A stretch of DNA of 64,000 nt from an uncultured Anaerolineae bacterium. Lineage in GTDB: Bacteria; Chloroflexota; Anaerolineae; J036; Brachytrichaceae. The translations under genes were made by a program, and so were the position numbers. Each line of letters starts with the position of its first letter. Position 1 is the stretch's first letter. Positions 10,151 through 19,940 of this stretch are shown here, piece by piece. The stretch spans positions 1 to 64,000 of the forward strand of contig CALHLE010000022.1 in assembly GCA_938034415.1 (NCBI GenBank), read 5' to 3'. Under the pieces are notes generated by a model that was not told where the DNA came from, searched no databases, and was given only the letters and a program-made list of their open reading frames with translations.

Positions 10151-11038
10151 ATGGCAAAGATCATTGATGGCGCGGCGATCGCCGCAACGATTCGGGCTGA
10201 AATTAAGGCGGCCGTGGCCCGCTTGCAAGCGGAGCGCGGCGTGACGCCTGGCCTGGCCACCGTTCTGGTCGGCGATGATCCTGCGTCGGCGACCTACGTG
10301 CGCAACAAACGCAAAGCGTGCGCCGAGGTGGGCATTGCCTCGTTCGGGTACGAGTTGCCTGAGTCCACGACGCAAGATGAGCTGATGCGCCTGCTCCGGG
10401 ATCTGGGCGCGCGCGAGGATGTGCATGGCATTTTGGTGCAGTTGCCCTTGCCGGCGCATTTGGATGAGCGAGCGGTCCTGGCGGCTGTGCCGCTGCACAA
10501 AGACGTGGACGGATTCAATCCGGTCAATCTAGGGCTGCTGGGCGTGAAAGGCCAGCAGGCGCCCTTCGCGCCGTGCACGCCGCAGGGCTGCATCGAGCTG
10601 CTTGAGCGCAGCGACATCCGCATTGCTGGCCGGCGCGCGGTGGTCTTGGGGCGCAGCACAATCGTCGGCTTGCCTGTTGCGCTGATGCTCCTGGCGCGCG
10701 ATGCGACGGTGACGATCTGCCACAGCAAGACGCCTAACATCGCCAGCATTACTCGCGCGGCCGACATCCTCATCGCGGCGATCGGCAAGCCGCGCTTTGT
10801 CACCGGCGATATGGTCAAGGCCGGCGTGGTCGTGATAGATGTGGGCATCAACCGCATCCCCGACGCGAGCAACCCGCGCGGCTCGCGCTTGGTGGGCGAC
10901 GTAGACTTCGACGAGGTCAGTGAAGAGGCGTCGGCCATTACCCCCGTGCCAGGCGGCGTTGGCCCGATGACAATCGCGATGCTGCTGAAGAACACGTTGA
11001 TCGCGGCCCAGCGGCACGCAACAGGAGAGGCGGGATAA
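10151..11038 (+). CDS. folD: Bifunctional methylenetetrahydrofolate dehydrogenase/cyclohydrolase
   Basis: VGDDPAS..YVRNKRKAC, GILVQLPLPAHLD, KDVDGFNPVNLG, VVLGRSTIVGLP, PVPGGVGPMTIAMLLKNT. Confidence 0.96.
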   Translation: MAKIIDGAAIAATIRAEIKAAVARLQAERGVTPGLATVLVGDDPASATYVRNKRKACAEVGIASFGYELPESTTQDELMRLLRDLGAREDVHGILVQLPLPAHLDERAVLAAVPLHKDVDGFNPVNLGLLGVKGQQAPFAPCTPQGCIELLERSDIRIAGRRAVVLGRSTIVGLPVALMLLARDATVTICHSKTPNIASITRAADILIAAIGKPRFVTGDMVKAGVVVIDVGINRIPDASNPRGSRLVGDVDFDEVSEEASAITPVPGGVGPMTIAMLLKNTLIAAQRHATGEAG

Positions 11039-11076
11039 AAATCGAGCTTCCGCAGCCATACGATCTGCGGAAGCTC
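11036..11076 (-). terminator. Rho-independent terminator of minus-strand tRNA-Asn
   Basis: Perfect 12-bp stem GAGCTTCCGCAG/CTGCGGAAGCTC (11044-11076) followed on the minus strand by GATTTTTATC. Confidence 0.75.
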
Positions 11077-11083
11077 AGTGCAG

Positions 11084-11156
11084 CTCCTCGAACAGGGCTC
11101 GAACCTGTAACCTACCGGTTAACAGCCGGTTGCTCTACCCATTGAGCTATCGAGGA
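11084..11156 (-). tRNA. tRNA-Asn (anticodon GTT)
   Basis: Reverse strand TCCTCGATAGCTCAATGGGTAGAGCAACCGGCTGTTAACCGGTAGGTTACAGGTTCGAGCCCTGTTCGAGGAG; acceptor, anticodon and T arms pair. Confidence 0.95.
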
Positions 11157-11278
11157 TAGCGATGGAATTATACACAAAATGCTGGGCTACCCCGGCCGGG
11201 GCGCAGATTTCCGGCGGTCGCAGAGCAGAGGGCATGTTACCTATAATCGCTCGGCGCGAACGGCGCAGTTCGTAGAAC

Positions 11279-12943
11279 ATGACCAATCGCTTCGCCGACA
11301 CCGTATCGTCGCCTCGGACAGGTGCCGTTGAGTCGGCTGCGCGGCAGCGACGCATCGGCCGCGCGGTGCTACTCGCCGCGCTCTCGGCACTTTTCGCCTG
11401 TGGCTTGCTCGGCATGGTGGCGGTCGCCGGGCTGGCCGGCGCGCAAGCTGGGCAGCGTGAGGCGGCCGTGCGCGCCACGGCGACGGTTGCGGCTTCATTG
11501 CTCGACCGGTTCCAGAAGGCGAACGACCTGATGCGCGAGGGCAAGTATGCCTTAGCCGAGGCGAACTACGCTTACATCTTGCAATACCAACCCGAAAACT
11601 ACGGCGTGCGTCACTTGATCGCGACGGCGATTGCGGCGCAAACGCCCACGCCGCTGCCGCCGACGCCCACGCCGACCCCTTTTATCGTTGACAAGCGCCT
11701 CATCTTTCAGGACCTGGTTGCGGCTGGCGAGGCGAGGGACTGGGATTCGGTCATTCGCCTGGCCGATCAACTCATCGCTCTGGACAGCGGCTTTGAGGCG
11801 GCGACCGTGGGCGACCTGCGCTATCGCGCGTTGGTGGAGCGTGGATTGAGACGCTTGCGCGCCGGCCAGATCGAAGCAGGGCTGTATGACCTCGACCGCG
11901 CTGCTGCGATTCGCCCGTTGAGCGACCGCGTTGAAGGCGAGCGACGCCTTGCAGCAGCTTACCAGAGCGCTATCTACTACTTTGGCGCCGACTGGGAGAA
12001 GAGCATCACCCAATTAGAGCGCCTGTATCAGAGTGCGCCAGGCTACCGCGACGTGGGCGCCAAATTGCTCGAAGCCTATCTTCGCGCTGGAGACGCCTAC
12101 GCCGGTGCCGGCGATTGGTGCGCTGCCGCAAAGAAATACGAGCGCGCTGCTCAATTCAACCAGAACCCCTCGCTGGCCGAAAAGCAGCGCGACGCCGACG
12201 CGCGCTGCCTGACCGCTTCAATCGGCAATGGCGGGGCAAATGCTGGGGCCGCTACGGCTATCCCCAACACCGCCGGCATCACCGGGCGCCTGTTTTATAG
12301 CCAATTTGACCCTGCTACCTCTCAATACCGCTACAACGTCTACGATGGTGCTGCTGCACAGGCCTATCAAATTGGGACTGGGCCGCAACCCAGCTATCGC
12401 GCAAGCATCTCGCCAGACCGCGCGCGCATGGTGTATTCCATTTATCAGGATGGATGGAAGGTGGTGGTCAGCCCTACCGACGGATCGGGCACGCCCACCA
12501 TTCTCACCAGCGGGAGCTATCCGGCGTGGGGGCCGAATGGCCTGATCGCCTATCAGGCGTGCACGGATCAGTGCGGCATCCACGTGATCAACCCCGATCA
12601 GCCGAGCGACGTGCGACGGCTCACCACTTCAAGCAGCGATATCAACATGCAATGGTCGCCCAGCGGTGACAAGCTGATCTATATGTCGAACTTCCCCGGT
12701 TCTTGGGAGATTTTCACCGTGTCGCTTTCGGGGGTGTTCCAGCAATTGACCGGCTTTGGGGCGAACAGCGGCGCGCCGACCTTTTCACCGGACGGCACGC
12801 GCATCGCTTTCATCTCTAACCGCGACGGCGGCAACTGGGCTATTTGGATCATGAACGCCGACGGCAGCAACCTCGTCAAGCTGATCGAGCTGGGCAGCCA
12901 GCATCCGTATTGGCAAGTCGAGCAGTTGCTCTGGCTGCGCTGA
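11279..12943 (+). CDS. TPR-like plus TolB/PD40 beta-propeller protein, membrane anchored
   Basis: N-terminal TM helix; repeats of ISPDRARMVYS / WSPSGDKLIYMSN / FSPDGTRIAFISNRDG. Confidence 0.8.
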   Translation: MTNRFADTVSSPRTGAVESAARQRRIGRAVLLAALSALFACGLLGMVAVAGLAGAQAGQREAAVRATATVAASLLDRFQKANDLMREGKYALAEANYAYILQYQPENYGVRHLIATAIAAQTPTPLPPTPTPTPFIVDKRLIFQDLVAAGEARDWDSVIRLADQLIALDSGFEAATVGDLRYRALVERGLRRLRAGQIEAGLYDLDRAAAIRPLSDRVEGERRLAAAYQSAIYYFGADWEKSITQLERLYQSAPGYRDVGAKLLEAYLRAGDAYAGAGDWCAAAKKYERAAQFNQNPSLAEKQRDADARCLTASIGNGGANAGAATAIPNTAGITGRLFYSQFDPATSQYRYNVYDGAAAQAYQIGTGPQPSYRASISPDRARMVYSIYQDGWKVVVSPTDGSGTPTILTSGSYPAWGPNGLIAYQACTDQCGIHVINPDQPSDVRRLTTSSSDINMQWSPSGDKLIYMSNFPGSWEIFTVSLSGVFQQLTGFGANSGAPTFSPDGTRIAFISNRDGGNWAIWIMNADGSNLVKLIELGSQHPYWQVEQLLWLR

Positions 12944-12946
12944 TAT

Positions 12947-12977
12947 AAAAACGGCGGGCAATACGCCCGCCGTTTTT
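12947..12977. terminator. Bidirectional rho-independent terminator
   Basis: Perfect 13-bp inverted repeat AAAAACGGCGGGC-aatac-GCCCGCCGTTTTT between convergent genes. Confidence 0.9.
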
Positions 12978-12993
12978 GTCTTGCCATCTGCCG

Positions 12994-14166
12994 TCATGGC
13001 AGAGGAGGGAAGTACGGCACCGGGCCGACCGCCGCTGCGCGCGGTCCGCCGGGATCGCCGAGGAAGTCCCAGTAGAGCGACACGTTCGAGGCGCCGCCAT
13101 ACTGGACGTATTCGACCACGAGCGAGTGATTGCCGGCGCCGAGGTTCACATTCGCCGTGAAGGTGCGCGCCGATTGCTCGCGGAATTCGTTCATGATCAA
13201 GTTGCCGTCCAGGTAGATGCGGATGCCGTCATCTACGCGAGCCACGAGCTGATATACGCCAGATGGGAAGTAGCGCACCTGACTGAAGCGCGCGCTAAAG
13301 AATGTGCCGGGCACGCCAGACGCCGGCGGCGCGCCGTTCCAGTCGAAGCGCAAGCAGCATACGACAGTCCTGGACGCAGCCGCGCCTTCGAAGTTCGTAT
13401 TCGCAAAGAAATCAACCGTCCAAGGCCCGTTGTTGAACCCGGCGCCGGGCGGCGAGGGTGGGGTCGGTTGTGGCGGCAGTGAGCCAACGCGCGAGATGTT
13501 GAGCTTGATGAAAGCTCGTTGAGTCTGTTCAACGTAGTCCACGCGGATTTCGTGCGTGCCTTGTGTGAGGGGCACGTCTACGCTCGGCGTCTGCCGGCCA
13601 ACGAAGTCAAGCGCGTCGAGCACGACCTGCCCGTCTACCCAGATGCGAATCCCATCATCTACGTCGGCTGCGAAGCGCCACACGCCGGCCGAGAAGTTGA
13701 TCTTGCGCGTCCAGCGCGCCGAGAAGTAATCGGGTTGCACGCGCATCAAGTCCGGCGACCCGAACCCCCAGTTAAAGTCGATCGCGGCTTCGTTGCGCGT
13801 GAGAGCCGGCGGGCCGGACTGGATGGTGTTGTTCCAGTATTCGCCGCGCCATGGCCCGGCCGGAGGTTGTGGCGCGGGCGGCGGCGCGTAGCGCGGGATG
13901 CACAAGCGCTGGCCAACGTAGATGCGGGTGGTCTTCAGACCATTCACACGGCGCAATGTGAGCACCGTCGTGTTGTAGCGTATCGCCAGTTCGCCAAGCG
14001 TGTCGCCGGCGCGAACGGTGTACCATAGACAGGTGTAAGAACTGGCTTCGGCGTGTTCCGGCGGCGCAGCAAAGCCGAGGGCGAAGAAGCCAATCGCTAT
14101 GCTTGCGCACAGCGCTAAGATGCGCCGTGGGCTTGGCAGCCGGCTGTCGTATGCTTGTTGACTCAT
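12994..14166 (-). CDS. Secreted LysM protein with tandem PA14-like domains
   Basis: LysM: YTVRAGDTLGELAIRYNTTVLTLRRVNGL..IYVGQRLCIP; two PA14-like units (W.GEYWNN...ADVDDGIRIWVDGQ; WTVDFFAN...ARVDDGIRIYLDGN). Confidence 0.85.
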   Translation of the reverse strand: MSQQAYDSRLPSPRRILALCASIAIGFFALGFAAPPEHAEASSYTCLWYTVRAGDTLGELAIRYNTTVLTLRRVNGLKTTRIYVGQRLCIPRYAPPPAPQPPAGPWRGEYWNNTIQSGPPALTRNEAAIDFNWGFGSPDLMRVQPDYFSARWTRKINFSAGVWRFAADVDDGIRIWVDGQVVLDALDFVGRQTPSVDVPLTQGTHEIRVDYVEQTQRAFIKLNISRVGSLPPQPTPPSPPGAGFNNGPWTVDFFANTNFEGAAASRTVVCCLRFDWNGAPPASGVPGTFFSARFSQVRYFPSGVYQLVARVDDGIRIYLDGNLIMNEFREQSARTFTANVNLGAGNHSLVVEYVQYGGASNVSLYWDFLGDPGGPRAAAVGPVPYFPPLP

Positions 14167-14418
14167 GCTTCTTACCTCGTCACCTGTGAAAGGAGTAAAG
14201 AGAAATTGCAGCAGTGATGCGCATGATAGGAAGGCGAGCCGAGCGTGACGGTTATAATGCCGCGTCTCGTCCGAACTTCATGCATCTTTGCTGCCGAGAT
14301 GGGCATAGACTACCACGTTTTGTGGATAAACTTGTGGATGTGGATATCGATACAGGGCTACTTTACATCACCTTCGAGATAACGCAAGCGCCAGACAGTT
14401 TGCTCCGGGAGGCTTTTC

Positions 14419-16266
14419 GTGAATAGACATATTGGTTTCGCTGTGGCTCTGGGCATCGCTACAGCGTTCATCCTTTCCGCCTGTGATGCTCAACCGGCGA
14501 ATCTACCCACTTCAACGCCCTACTTGGCGACGCCGACGCCCGGCAGCGCGGCCGGTCAACCGCAGGCGACTGCCACAACGTCGTCCGTCGCCCAGGGCGC
14601 AACGCGGCCGTTCGCGCAACTTTCCCCTGCCGAGCGCGCGCGCGTCGGCAGCGCGCCGCCGCCGCTCACCATAGACCCAACCCAGAAATACCTCGCTACG
14701 ATCAAGACCGCCAAGGGCGACATCGTGGTAGAGCTGAACGCTCAGGCGGCTCCGAAAACGGTCAACAATTTCATTTATCTGGCCCAAAATGGGTTCTACG
14801 ACGGCCTGACGTTCCACCGCGTGGAACCGGGCTTCGTCATCCAGGGTGGCGATCCGCTCGGCAACGGCACCGGCGGCCCCGGCTATGACATTCCGCCGGA
14901 GATTAAGCTGCCGCACGTGGATGGCGCAATTGCCATGGCGCGTCTGAGCGGCCCGCCCGAAAGCACGCCGAGCAGCGGCAGCCAGTTCTACATCACCATC
15001 GGCGCGCAGCCTAACCTCGACAACAACTACACAGTCTTCGGGGTGACGATTCGTGGCCAGGATGTGGTGCGCGCCATCCGGGTGGGCGACGTGATCCAAC
15101 GGATAGACATCACGACTGCGGATGGGAGCGCCGTCGCTGCGGCTGCGCCGCAGGCAACGGCTATGCCGGCGCCTACGCCGTTGCCCAAGCCGGTGACGTG
15201 CGAGCCGTTCCCGCTCAATGTAAATGCTGATGACCACGTGCTGGGCAATCCGCAGGCTGCGACTACGATTATCGAGTATGGGGACTTTCAGTGCCCAGCC
15301 TGCGCGGCTTTCCACCCCCAAATGAAGGCGCTTATGACAACGGTGAGCGATACGGTGCGCTTGGTCTTCCGCCACTTCCCGCTCCCACAGCATGATAAGG
15401 CGATCTCCACAGCTCGCGCTGCCGAAGCGGCTGCGCGGCAAGGCAAGTTCTGGGAGATGTATGACCTGCTCTACGAGAAGCAAGGCGAGTGGTCGAACAA
15501 GCCGTTGGCCGAAATCACGGCGACGCTCAAGACCTACGCTGAGGCGTTGAAGCTGGACGTGGCGCAATTCGAGCGCGACCTGGCCAGCGACGCCGTCGCT
15601 GCGCGCGTGCAGCGCGACGTGGCTTCGGGCCAGGCGGCTAATGTCAGCGGCACGCCGTCGCTCTTCCTGGACGGCAATGATGTTCCGCTGCAAGCATTCC
15701 AGCAACCGGACACAGCGGAGCAACTGCGCGGCTATGCCGATCGCCGCGCGAAATCCGTCGCCGGCCTCAGCACTAAGACGTTCAACTTCGCCAGGCCTGA
15801 GCAAATCACGAGCAAGGACGCCAAATACGTGATGACGGTCAAGACGAATCGCGGCGACATCGTGGCCGAACTTGACCCGGCGCTTGCGCCGGTCAACGTC
15901 AACGCGACGGTGTTCCTGGCCCAACAAGGCTACTTCGACGGCGCGCCGGTCGTCTTGAACGATCAGCAAATCGGCGCGATCCTGATCGGCAAGCCCACGG
16001 CCGCCGGCAATCCCGGCTTCGAGTGCGGCGTCGAGCTGACGCCGGGCGCGATGTCGAAGCCGGGCGTTGTCGCGCTGTTCGGCAGCGGCAACACCAGCAG
16101 CGCGCAGTTCATCTTCACTTACTCGCCGACGCTGGAGCTGGACGGCCGTTTCTCGGTTATCGGCCAAATCATCTCCGGCCTGGATGTGGTCAAGTCGCTC
16201 ACAGCGGCCCAGGGTGACGCGAAGGCCGATGTGATCCAGTCGGTGACCGTGGAACAGAAGCGGTGA
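14419..16266 (+). CDS. Lipoprotein: cyclophilin PPIase + DsbA-like thioredoxin + degenerate second cyclophilin domain
   Basis: LSAC lipobox; GLTFHRVEPGFVIQGGDPLGNGTGGPGY; GDFQCPACAAFHPQ; second copy TVKTNRGDIVAELDPALAPVNVNATVFLAQQGYFDG. Confidence 0.88.
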   Translation: MNRHIGFAVALGIATAFILSACDAQPANLPTSTPYLATPTPGSAAGQPQATATTSSVAQGATRPFAQLSPAERARVGSAPPPLTIDPTQKYLATIKTAKGDIVVELNAQAAPKTVNNFIYLAQNGFYDGLTFHRVEPGFVIQGGDPLGNGTGGPGYDIPPEIKLPHVDGAIAMARLSGPPESTPSSGSQFYITIGAQPNLDNNYTVFGVTIRGQDVVRAIRVGDVIQRIDITTADGSAVAAAAPQATAMPAPTPLPKPVTCEPFPLNVNADDHVLGNPQAATTIIEYGDFQCPACAAFHPQMKALMTTVSDTVRLVFRHFPLPQHDKAISTARAAEAAARQGKFWEMYDLLYEKQGEWSNKPLAEITATLKTYAEALKLDVAQFERDLASDAVAARVQRDVASGQAANVSGTPSLFLDGNDVPLQAFQQPDTAEQLRGYADRRAKSVAGLSTKTFNFARPEQITSKDAKYVMTVKTNRGDIVAELDPALAPVNVNATVFLAQQGYFDGAPVVLNDQQIGAILIGKPTAAGNPGFECGVELTPGAMSKPGVVALFGSGNTSSAQFIFTYSPTLELDGRFSVIGQIISGLDVVKSLTAAQGDAKADVIQSVTVEQKR

Positions 16267-16329
16267 GGATGCTGCTCGGAGACCATCCAGAAAGCCAAGC
16301 CGGTTGGGCGAAGTCTGTCCTGATGCAAC

Positions 16330-16746
16330 ATGTTTGTGCATACGCTGCAAGTGCGCTTTCGCGACCTGGACGCCTACAACCACGTGAACAACGCGGTGTA
16401 TCTGACCTACTTTGAGGAAGCCCGTATCGCATTCATCACGGCCATCGGTATGCGCGGGTTGTTCTCCCCCGAACGCAGCACGGTCATCGCGCACGCGGAG
16501 ATAGACTATCGCGCACCGGCGCAGCTCGGTGACCGGCTCGATATTGCAGTGAGCACAGGGGAGATCCGCAACACCTCATACGAGTTGCACTACCGCATCA
16601 CGCGCCAGACCGACGGCGCGCTGATCGCGACGGGCAAGACGGTTCAGGTGTGCTTTAACTTTGTGCTGAACGCGCCGACGCGGCTGCCCGAGGCATGGCG
16701 GGCGTTGTTGCGCAACGGGGCGCAAGCAGAATCCCATGTGGCATAG
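16330..16746 (+). CDS. YbgC-type acyl-CoA thioesterase (4HBT hot-dog fold)
   Basis: [29 protein letters not shown] motif. Confidence 0.88.
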   Translation: MFVHTLQVRFRDLDAYNHVNNAVYLTYFEEARIAFITAIGMRGLFSPERSTVIAHAEIDYRAPAQLGDRLDIAVSTGEIRNTSYELHYRITRQTDGALIATGKTVQVCFNFVLNAPTRLPEAWRALLRNGAQAESHVA

Positions 16747-17920
16747 AAGAACGACGACGCCTCCCCCTGCCTTACTTGCGCTCGAAGACGGCACCTGTTG
16801 GCCCGGCGTCGGCTTCGGCAAAATCGGCGAGACTACCGGCGAGGTGGTCTTCAACACCTCGATGACCGGCTATCAAGAGATCATCACCGACCCTTCATAC
16901 TACGGCCAGATCGTGGTGATGACTGCGCCGCAGATCGGCAACGTGGGCACTAATCCCGACGATGACGAATCGCATCGCGCGTGGGTGGCCGGCTTCGCCG
17001 TGCGCGAGCTTAGCCCGATCGCCAGCAACTACCGCAGCCGGAAGCCGCTTGATGAGTACTTAAACGATCATGGCGTGGTGGGCATCATGGGTCTGAGCAC
17101 CCGCGCGCTGGTCAAGCACATCCGAGAGAGCGGCGCTATGCGCGGCGCAATCTCGTCGGTCAACACCGACCCAGCACGCTTGATCGAGATGGCGCGCGCC
17201 GGCCGCGATATGAACGGCGCCGACTTGGCCCGCGAGGTCACCTGCGACGAACCCTATCGCTGGGTGGAGGGTGTAGATGCGCAGTGGTATGTCGAGCCGA
17301 CTGCCCGGCCGCCCGACGACCCATCCGCAGTGCAACCTCACATCGTCGCTTTCGACTTCGGCGTTAAGCGCAACATCCTGCGCCTATTGGCCTCGCGCGG
17401 CTGCCGGATCACAGTCGTCCCGGCGACGACGACGGCCGAGGAAGTGTTGGCCATGCAGCCAGACGGCGTGTTCCTCTCGAACGGCCCCGGCGATCCGGCG
17501 GCTTGCACCTATGCCATTGAGACTACCCGCCGGCTGCTTGGCCGAACGCCGATCTTTGGCATTTGTCTTGGCCATCAGATCCTCGGTCTGGCGTTGGGCG
17601 GTCGCACCTACAAGATGAAGTTCGGCCATCGCGGCGGCAATCAGCCGGTGCGCGCTAACGGCCGCGTCGAGATCAGCAGCCACAACCATGGCTTCGCTGT
17701 TCACGCCGATAGCCTTCCGCCGGACGTGGAGATCACGCACGTGAACCTGAACGATGGCTGTGTCGAAGGGCTGCGCGTGCCATCGCGCAATGCCTTCAGC
17801 GTGCAATATCACCCTGAAGCCTCTCCAGGCCCGCATGACGCGAGCTATCTGTTCGATCAGTTCATCCAGGCCGTTCGAGCGCACGCTCAGAGTGCCTCTA
17901 AAGACTGCGCGCAGGGTTAG
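16736..17920 (+). CDS. carA: Carbamoyl-phosphate synthase small chain
   Basis: [54 protein letters not shown] class I glutamine amidotransferase triad. Confidence 0.95.
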   Translation: MWHRRTTTPPPALLALEDGTCWPGVGFGKIGETTGEVVFNTSMTGYQEIITDPSYYGQIVVMTAPQIGNVGTNPDDDESHRAWVAGFAVRELSPIASNYRSRKPLDEYLNDHGVVGIMGLSTRALVKHIRESGAMRGAISSVNTDPARLIEMARAGRDMNGADLAREVTCDEPYRWVEGVDAQWYVEPTARPPDDPSAVQPHIVAFDFGVKRNILRLLASRGCRITVVPATTTAEEVLAMQPDGVFLSNGPGDPAACTYAIETTRRLLGRTPIFGICLGHQILGLALGGRTYKMKFGHRGGNQPVRANGRVEISSHNHGFAVHADSLPPDVEITHVNLNDGCVEGLRVPSRNAFSVQYHPEASPGPHDASYLFDQFIQAVRAHAQSASKDCAQG

Positions 17921-18197
17921 GCGCTTTGCCCGTATATCTCGCCGACGCTGCTGCGGTCGCCCTGTCCTGCTCCCTGACTAACCGGCGCATATACCCGACA
18001 GGCTTCGCCTTGCCCTCGCTTCGCTCCGGGGCAGCTCGCCTGTGGGTGATGCGCGTGTCGTTAGCCAGCGCCCAAACGCCGTCGCAGCTTTCAGACGCAT
18101 GGCGCAGAAGCATGTGCGACAATCCATGCTGCTATTAGACCGCACCTCGCTGTGCATTTATGTGATGCATTGGCCCTGCGCCGGACGCCTGAAATTG

Positions 18198-18225
18198 TTG
18201 ACAACCCCCAACGCATCTTTATAAT
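18198..18225 (+). promoter_or_regulatory. Sigma70-like promoter TTGACA-N16-TATAAT
   Basis: Exact consensus hexamers upstream of the acidic ORF. Confidence 0.8.
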
Positions 18226-18266
18226 CGCGCCCGGAGTGCACGACCGTGAATAACCGTGAGGATTCG

Positions 18267-18665
18267 ATGACTACACCACTTGACTTTACTCTGATGGCTG
18301 CGGTTAGTGCGGCGGTGATACGGGTACTTCCCACGTCTGCGTATCTTTGCAGCGCAACGACGCCGACCAACTATGCCCCGCTTGACGACGACGAAGAGGA
18401 CTTCGACGACGAAGATCTCGACGTAGACCTGGATGACGAAGATCTCGTGGACGACCTCGACGATATCGAAGATGATATTCTGGACGAGGACGAAGAGGAG
18501 GATGAAATCTCCCTTGAAGAACTCGATGAGGAGGAAGACTTCGACGAAGGCGAGGAAGACGAAGACGAAGAGGATCTCGACCTAGAAGATTTCGATGACG
18601 AAGATGAAGACGAACTCCTCTGGGATGATGATGACGAAGACGAAGACGACTTCGACGAAGACTGA
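18267..18665 (+). CDS. Small highly acidic (Asp/Glu) protein, unknown function
   Basis: About 90 C-terminal residues are almost all D/E with a few L/I; ORF can also start at 18246. Confidence 0.65.
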   Translation: MTTPLDFTLMAAVSAAVIRVLPTSAYLCSATTPTNYAPLDDDEEDFDDEDLDVDLDDEDLVDDLDDIEDDILDEDEEEDEISLEELDEEEDFDEGEEDEDEEDLDLEDFDDEDEDELLWDDDDEDEDDFDED

Positions 18666-18675
18666 TCGTGGCGAC

Positions 18676-18704
18676 TGAGCCGCTAGCCGGCAGCTAGCGG
18701 CTCA
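18676..18704. terminator. Hairpin between convergent genes
   Basis: 12-bp perfect stem TGAGCCGCTAGC-cggca-GCTAGCGGCTCA; no strong T tract. Confidence 0.5.
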
Positions 18705-19836
18705 CCCGTTTGTCCGGCACGAGCTGCGCGAAGCGGTGGACGATTCGCGCGATCTCCAGCGCAGAATCCGGCCGTGCCAAGCGCGCAGAAGCCTGACGGG
18801 CCAGTTCCAGCGCAAACGGATCGGCCAGCCACTGTTTCAACTGCTTGAGCACCGCCCACGGCGTTGGGCACCAGACGCCGGCGCCGCTGTTGACCACGTA
18901 ATCCACGTTGCCTTCCTCCTGCCCCGGCACCGCATCGTAGAGGATGATCGGTAGGCCGGCGGCGAACGCCTCGCAGATTGTTCCGGGGCCGGCTTTGGTC
19001 ACGATGACGTCCGCGGCTCCCATAAGCTCTGGGATGTTGTTGACAAAGCCGAAGATGCGCATGGGCACGCGGGGGTTCAGGAACTCCAGATTCTCCTTTA
19101 CGGTTTGGTTTCGCCCACATACGACGACGAGCTGCAGCGGCAACCCGCTCAAGGCGATCTGGCGCGCGGTCACTTCCAAGCGGCCCATGCCATCGCCGCC
19201 GCCGATGAGCAGCACGGTCATCCGCTCGTCCAGGTTCAGTTCGCGCCGTGTTGCGGCGCCGTTGGTGACGCGCTTGGCGAAGTCCGGCGCAATCGGCTGG
19301 CCGGTCACGCTGATCCTTTCCTCAGGCACCAGGTTTTTTATCGCCTCCGCGCGCGCCTCTTCTGTCGGCACGATCAGGTGATCGGCGTCGGTCACGTAGT
19401 GCGCCACATGCCCTGAGACCAGATCGGTGACGACGTGGATGAACGGCGTCTGAATATTGCGCCGGCGCAGCGCCATCGGGATGCTCTGGTTAAATAGCAA
19501 GTGACACGAGACATACACATCGGCCGGATTGTTGTTCACAATGGCGTCCGCGGTCTTTTCGCTGAGCGGTTCGAGCATGTTGCGCAGCGCGATGATCCGC
19601 CGGCGGTTGTTGCTGGCGTGAAAGCCAAGCGCATACAACACGCGCGCGTGGTTGACCCACATCGGGTAGGTTTCGGTGAATGCGTTGATCAGAAACGGCA
19701 CATTGCTCAGGCCGTCCACCAGTTGGACGTCATACGTGCCAGGATAGAGGATTTCGATGCCTTGAGCGATGGCCTGTGCGGCGCTGCGATGGCCGCCGCC
19801 GGTATTGCCATAGAGCAAGACGATTCTCTTCTTCAT
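18694..19836 (-). CDS. MGDG synthase / diacylglycerol glucosyltransferase-like glycosyltransferase (MurG-like GT28)
   Basis: YGNTGGGHRSAAQAIAQGI, PFIHVVTDL, ADVIVTKAGPGTICEAFAAGLPIILYDAVPGQEEGN. Confidence 0.88.
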   Translation of the reverse strand: MKKRIVLLYGNTGGGHRSAAQAIAQGIEILYPGTYDVQLVDGLSNVPFLINAFTETYPMWVNHARVLYALGFHASNNRRRIIALRNMLEPLSEKTADAIVNNNPADVYVSCHLLFNQSIPMALRRRNIQTPFIHVVTDLVSGHVAHYVTDADHLIVPTEEARAEAIKNLVPEERISVTGQPIAPDFAKRVTNGAATRRELNLDERMTVLLIGGGDGMGRLEVTARQIALSGLPLQLVVVCGRNQTVKENLEFLNPRVPMRIFGFVNNIPELMGAADVIVTKAGPGTICEAFAAGLPIILYDAVPGQEEGNVDYVVNSGAGVWCPTPWAVLKQLKQWLADPFALELARQASARLARPDSALEIARIVHRFAQLVPDKRVSR

Positions 19837-19940
19837 GGAATTTCAAAAGACGCTTTGCGGCTGTCGTGTTGCGATGACGCACCGACGCGACGCCTGATAT
19901 CGCCTGACAACTGGGCGCATGACAGCGCGTGGCGCGCCGT

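Noticed and set aside
14214-14426. 70-aa plus ORF upstream of the PPIase-DsbA gene
   Set aside because: Overlaps promoter-like and DnaA-box-like DNA; no ribosome site or recognisable protein features.
14512-16494. 660-aa minus-strand ORF antisense to the PPIase-DsbA gene
   Set aside because: Shadow ORF of a high-GC coding gene; Arg-rich composition, no motifs.
17926-18138. 70-aa ORF downstream of carA
   Set aside because: Covers the inverted-repeat element; translation looks like non-coding DNA.
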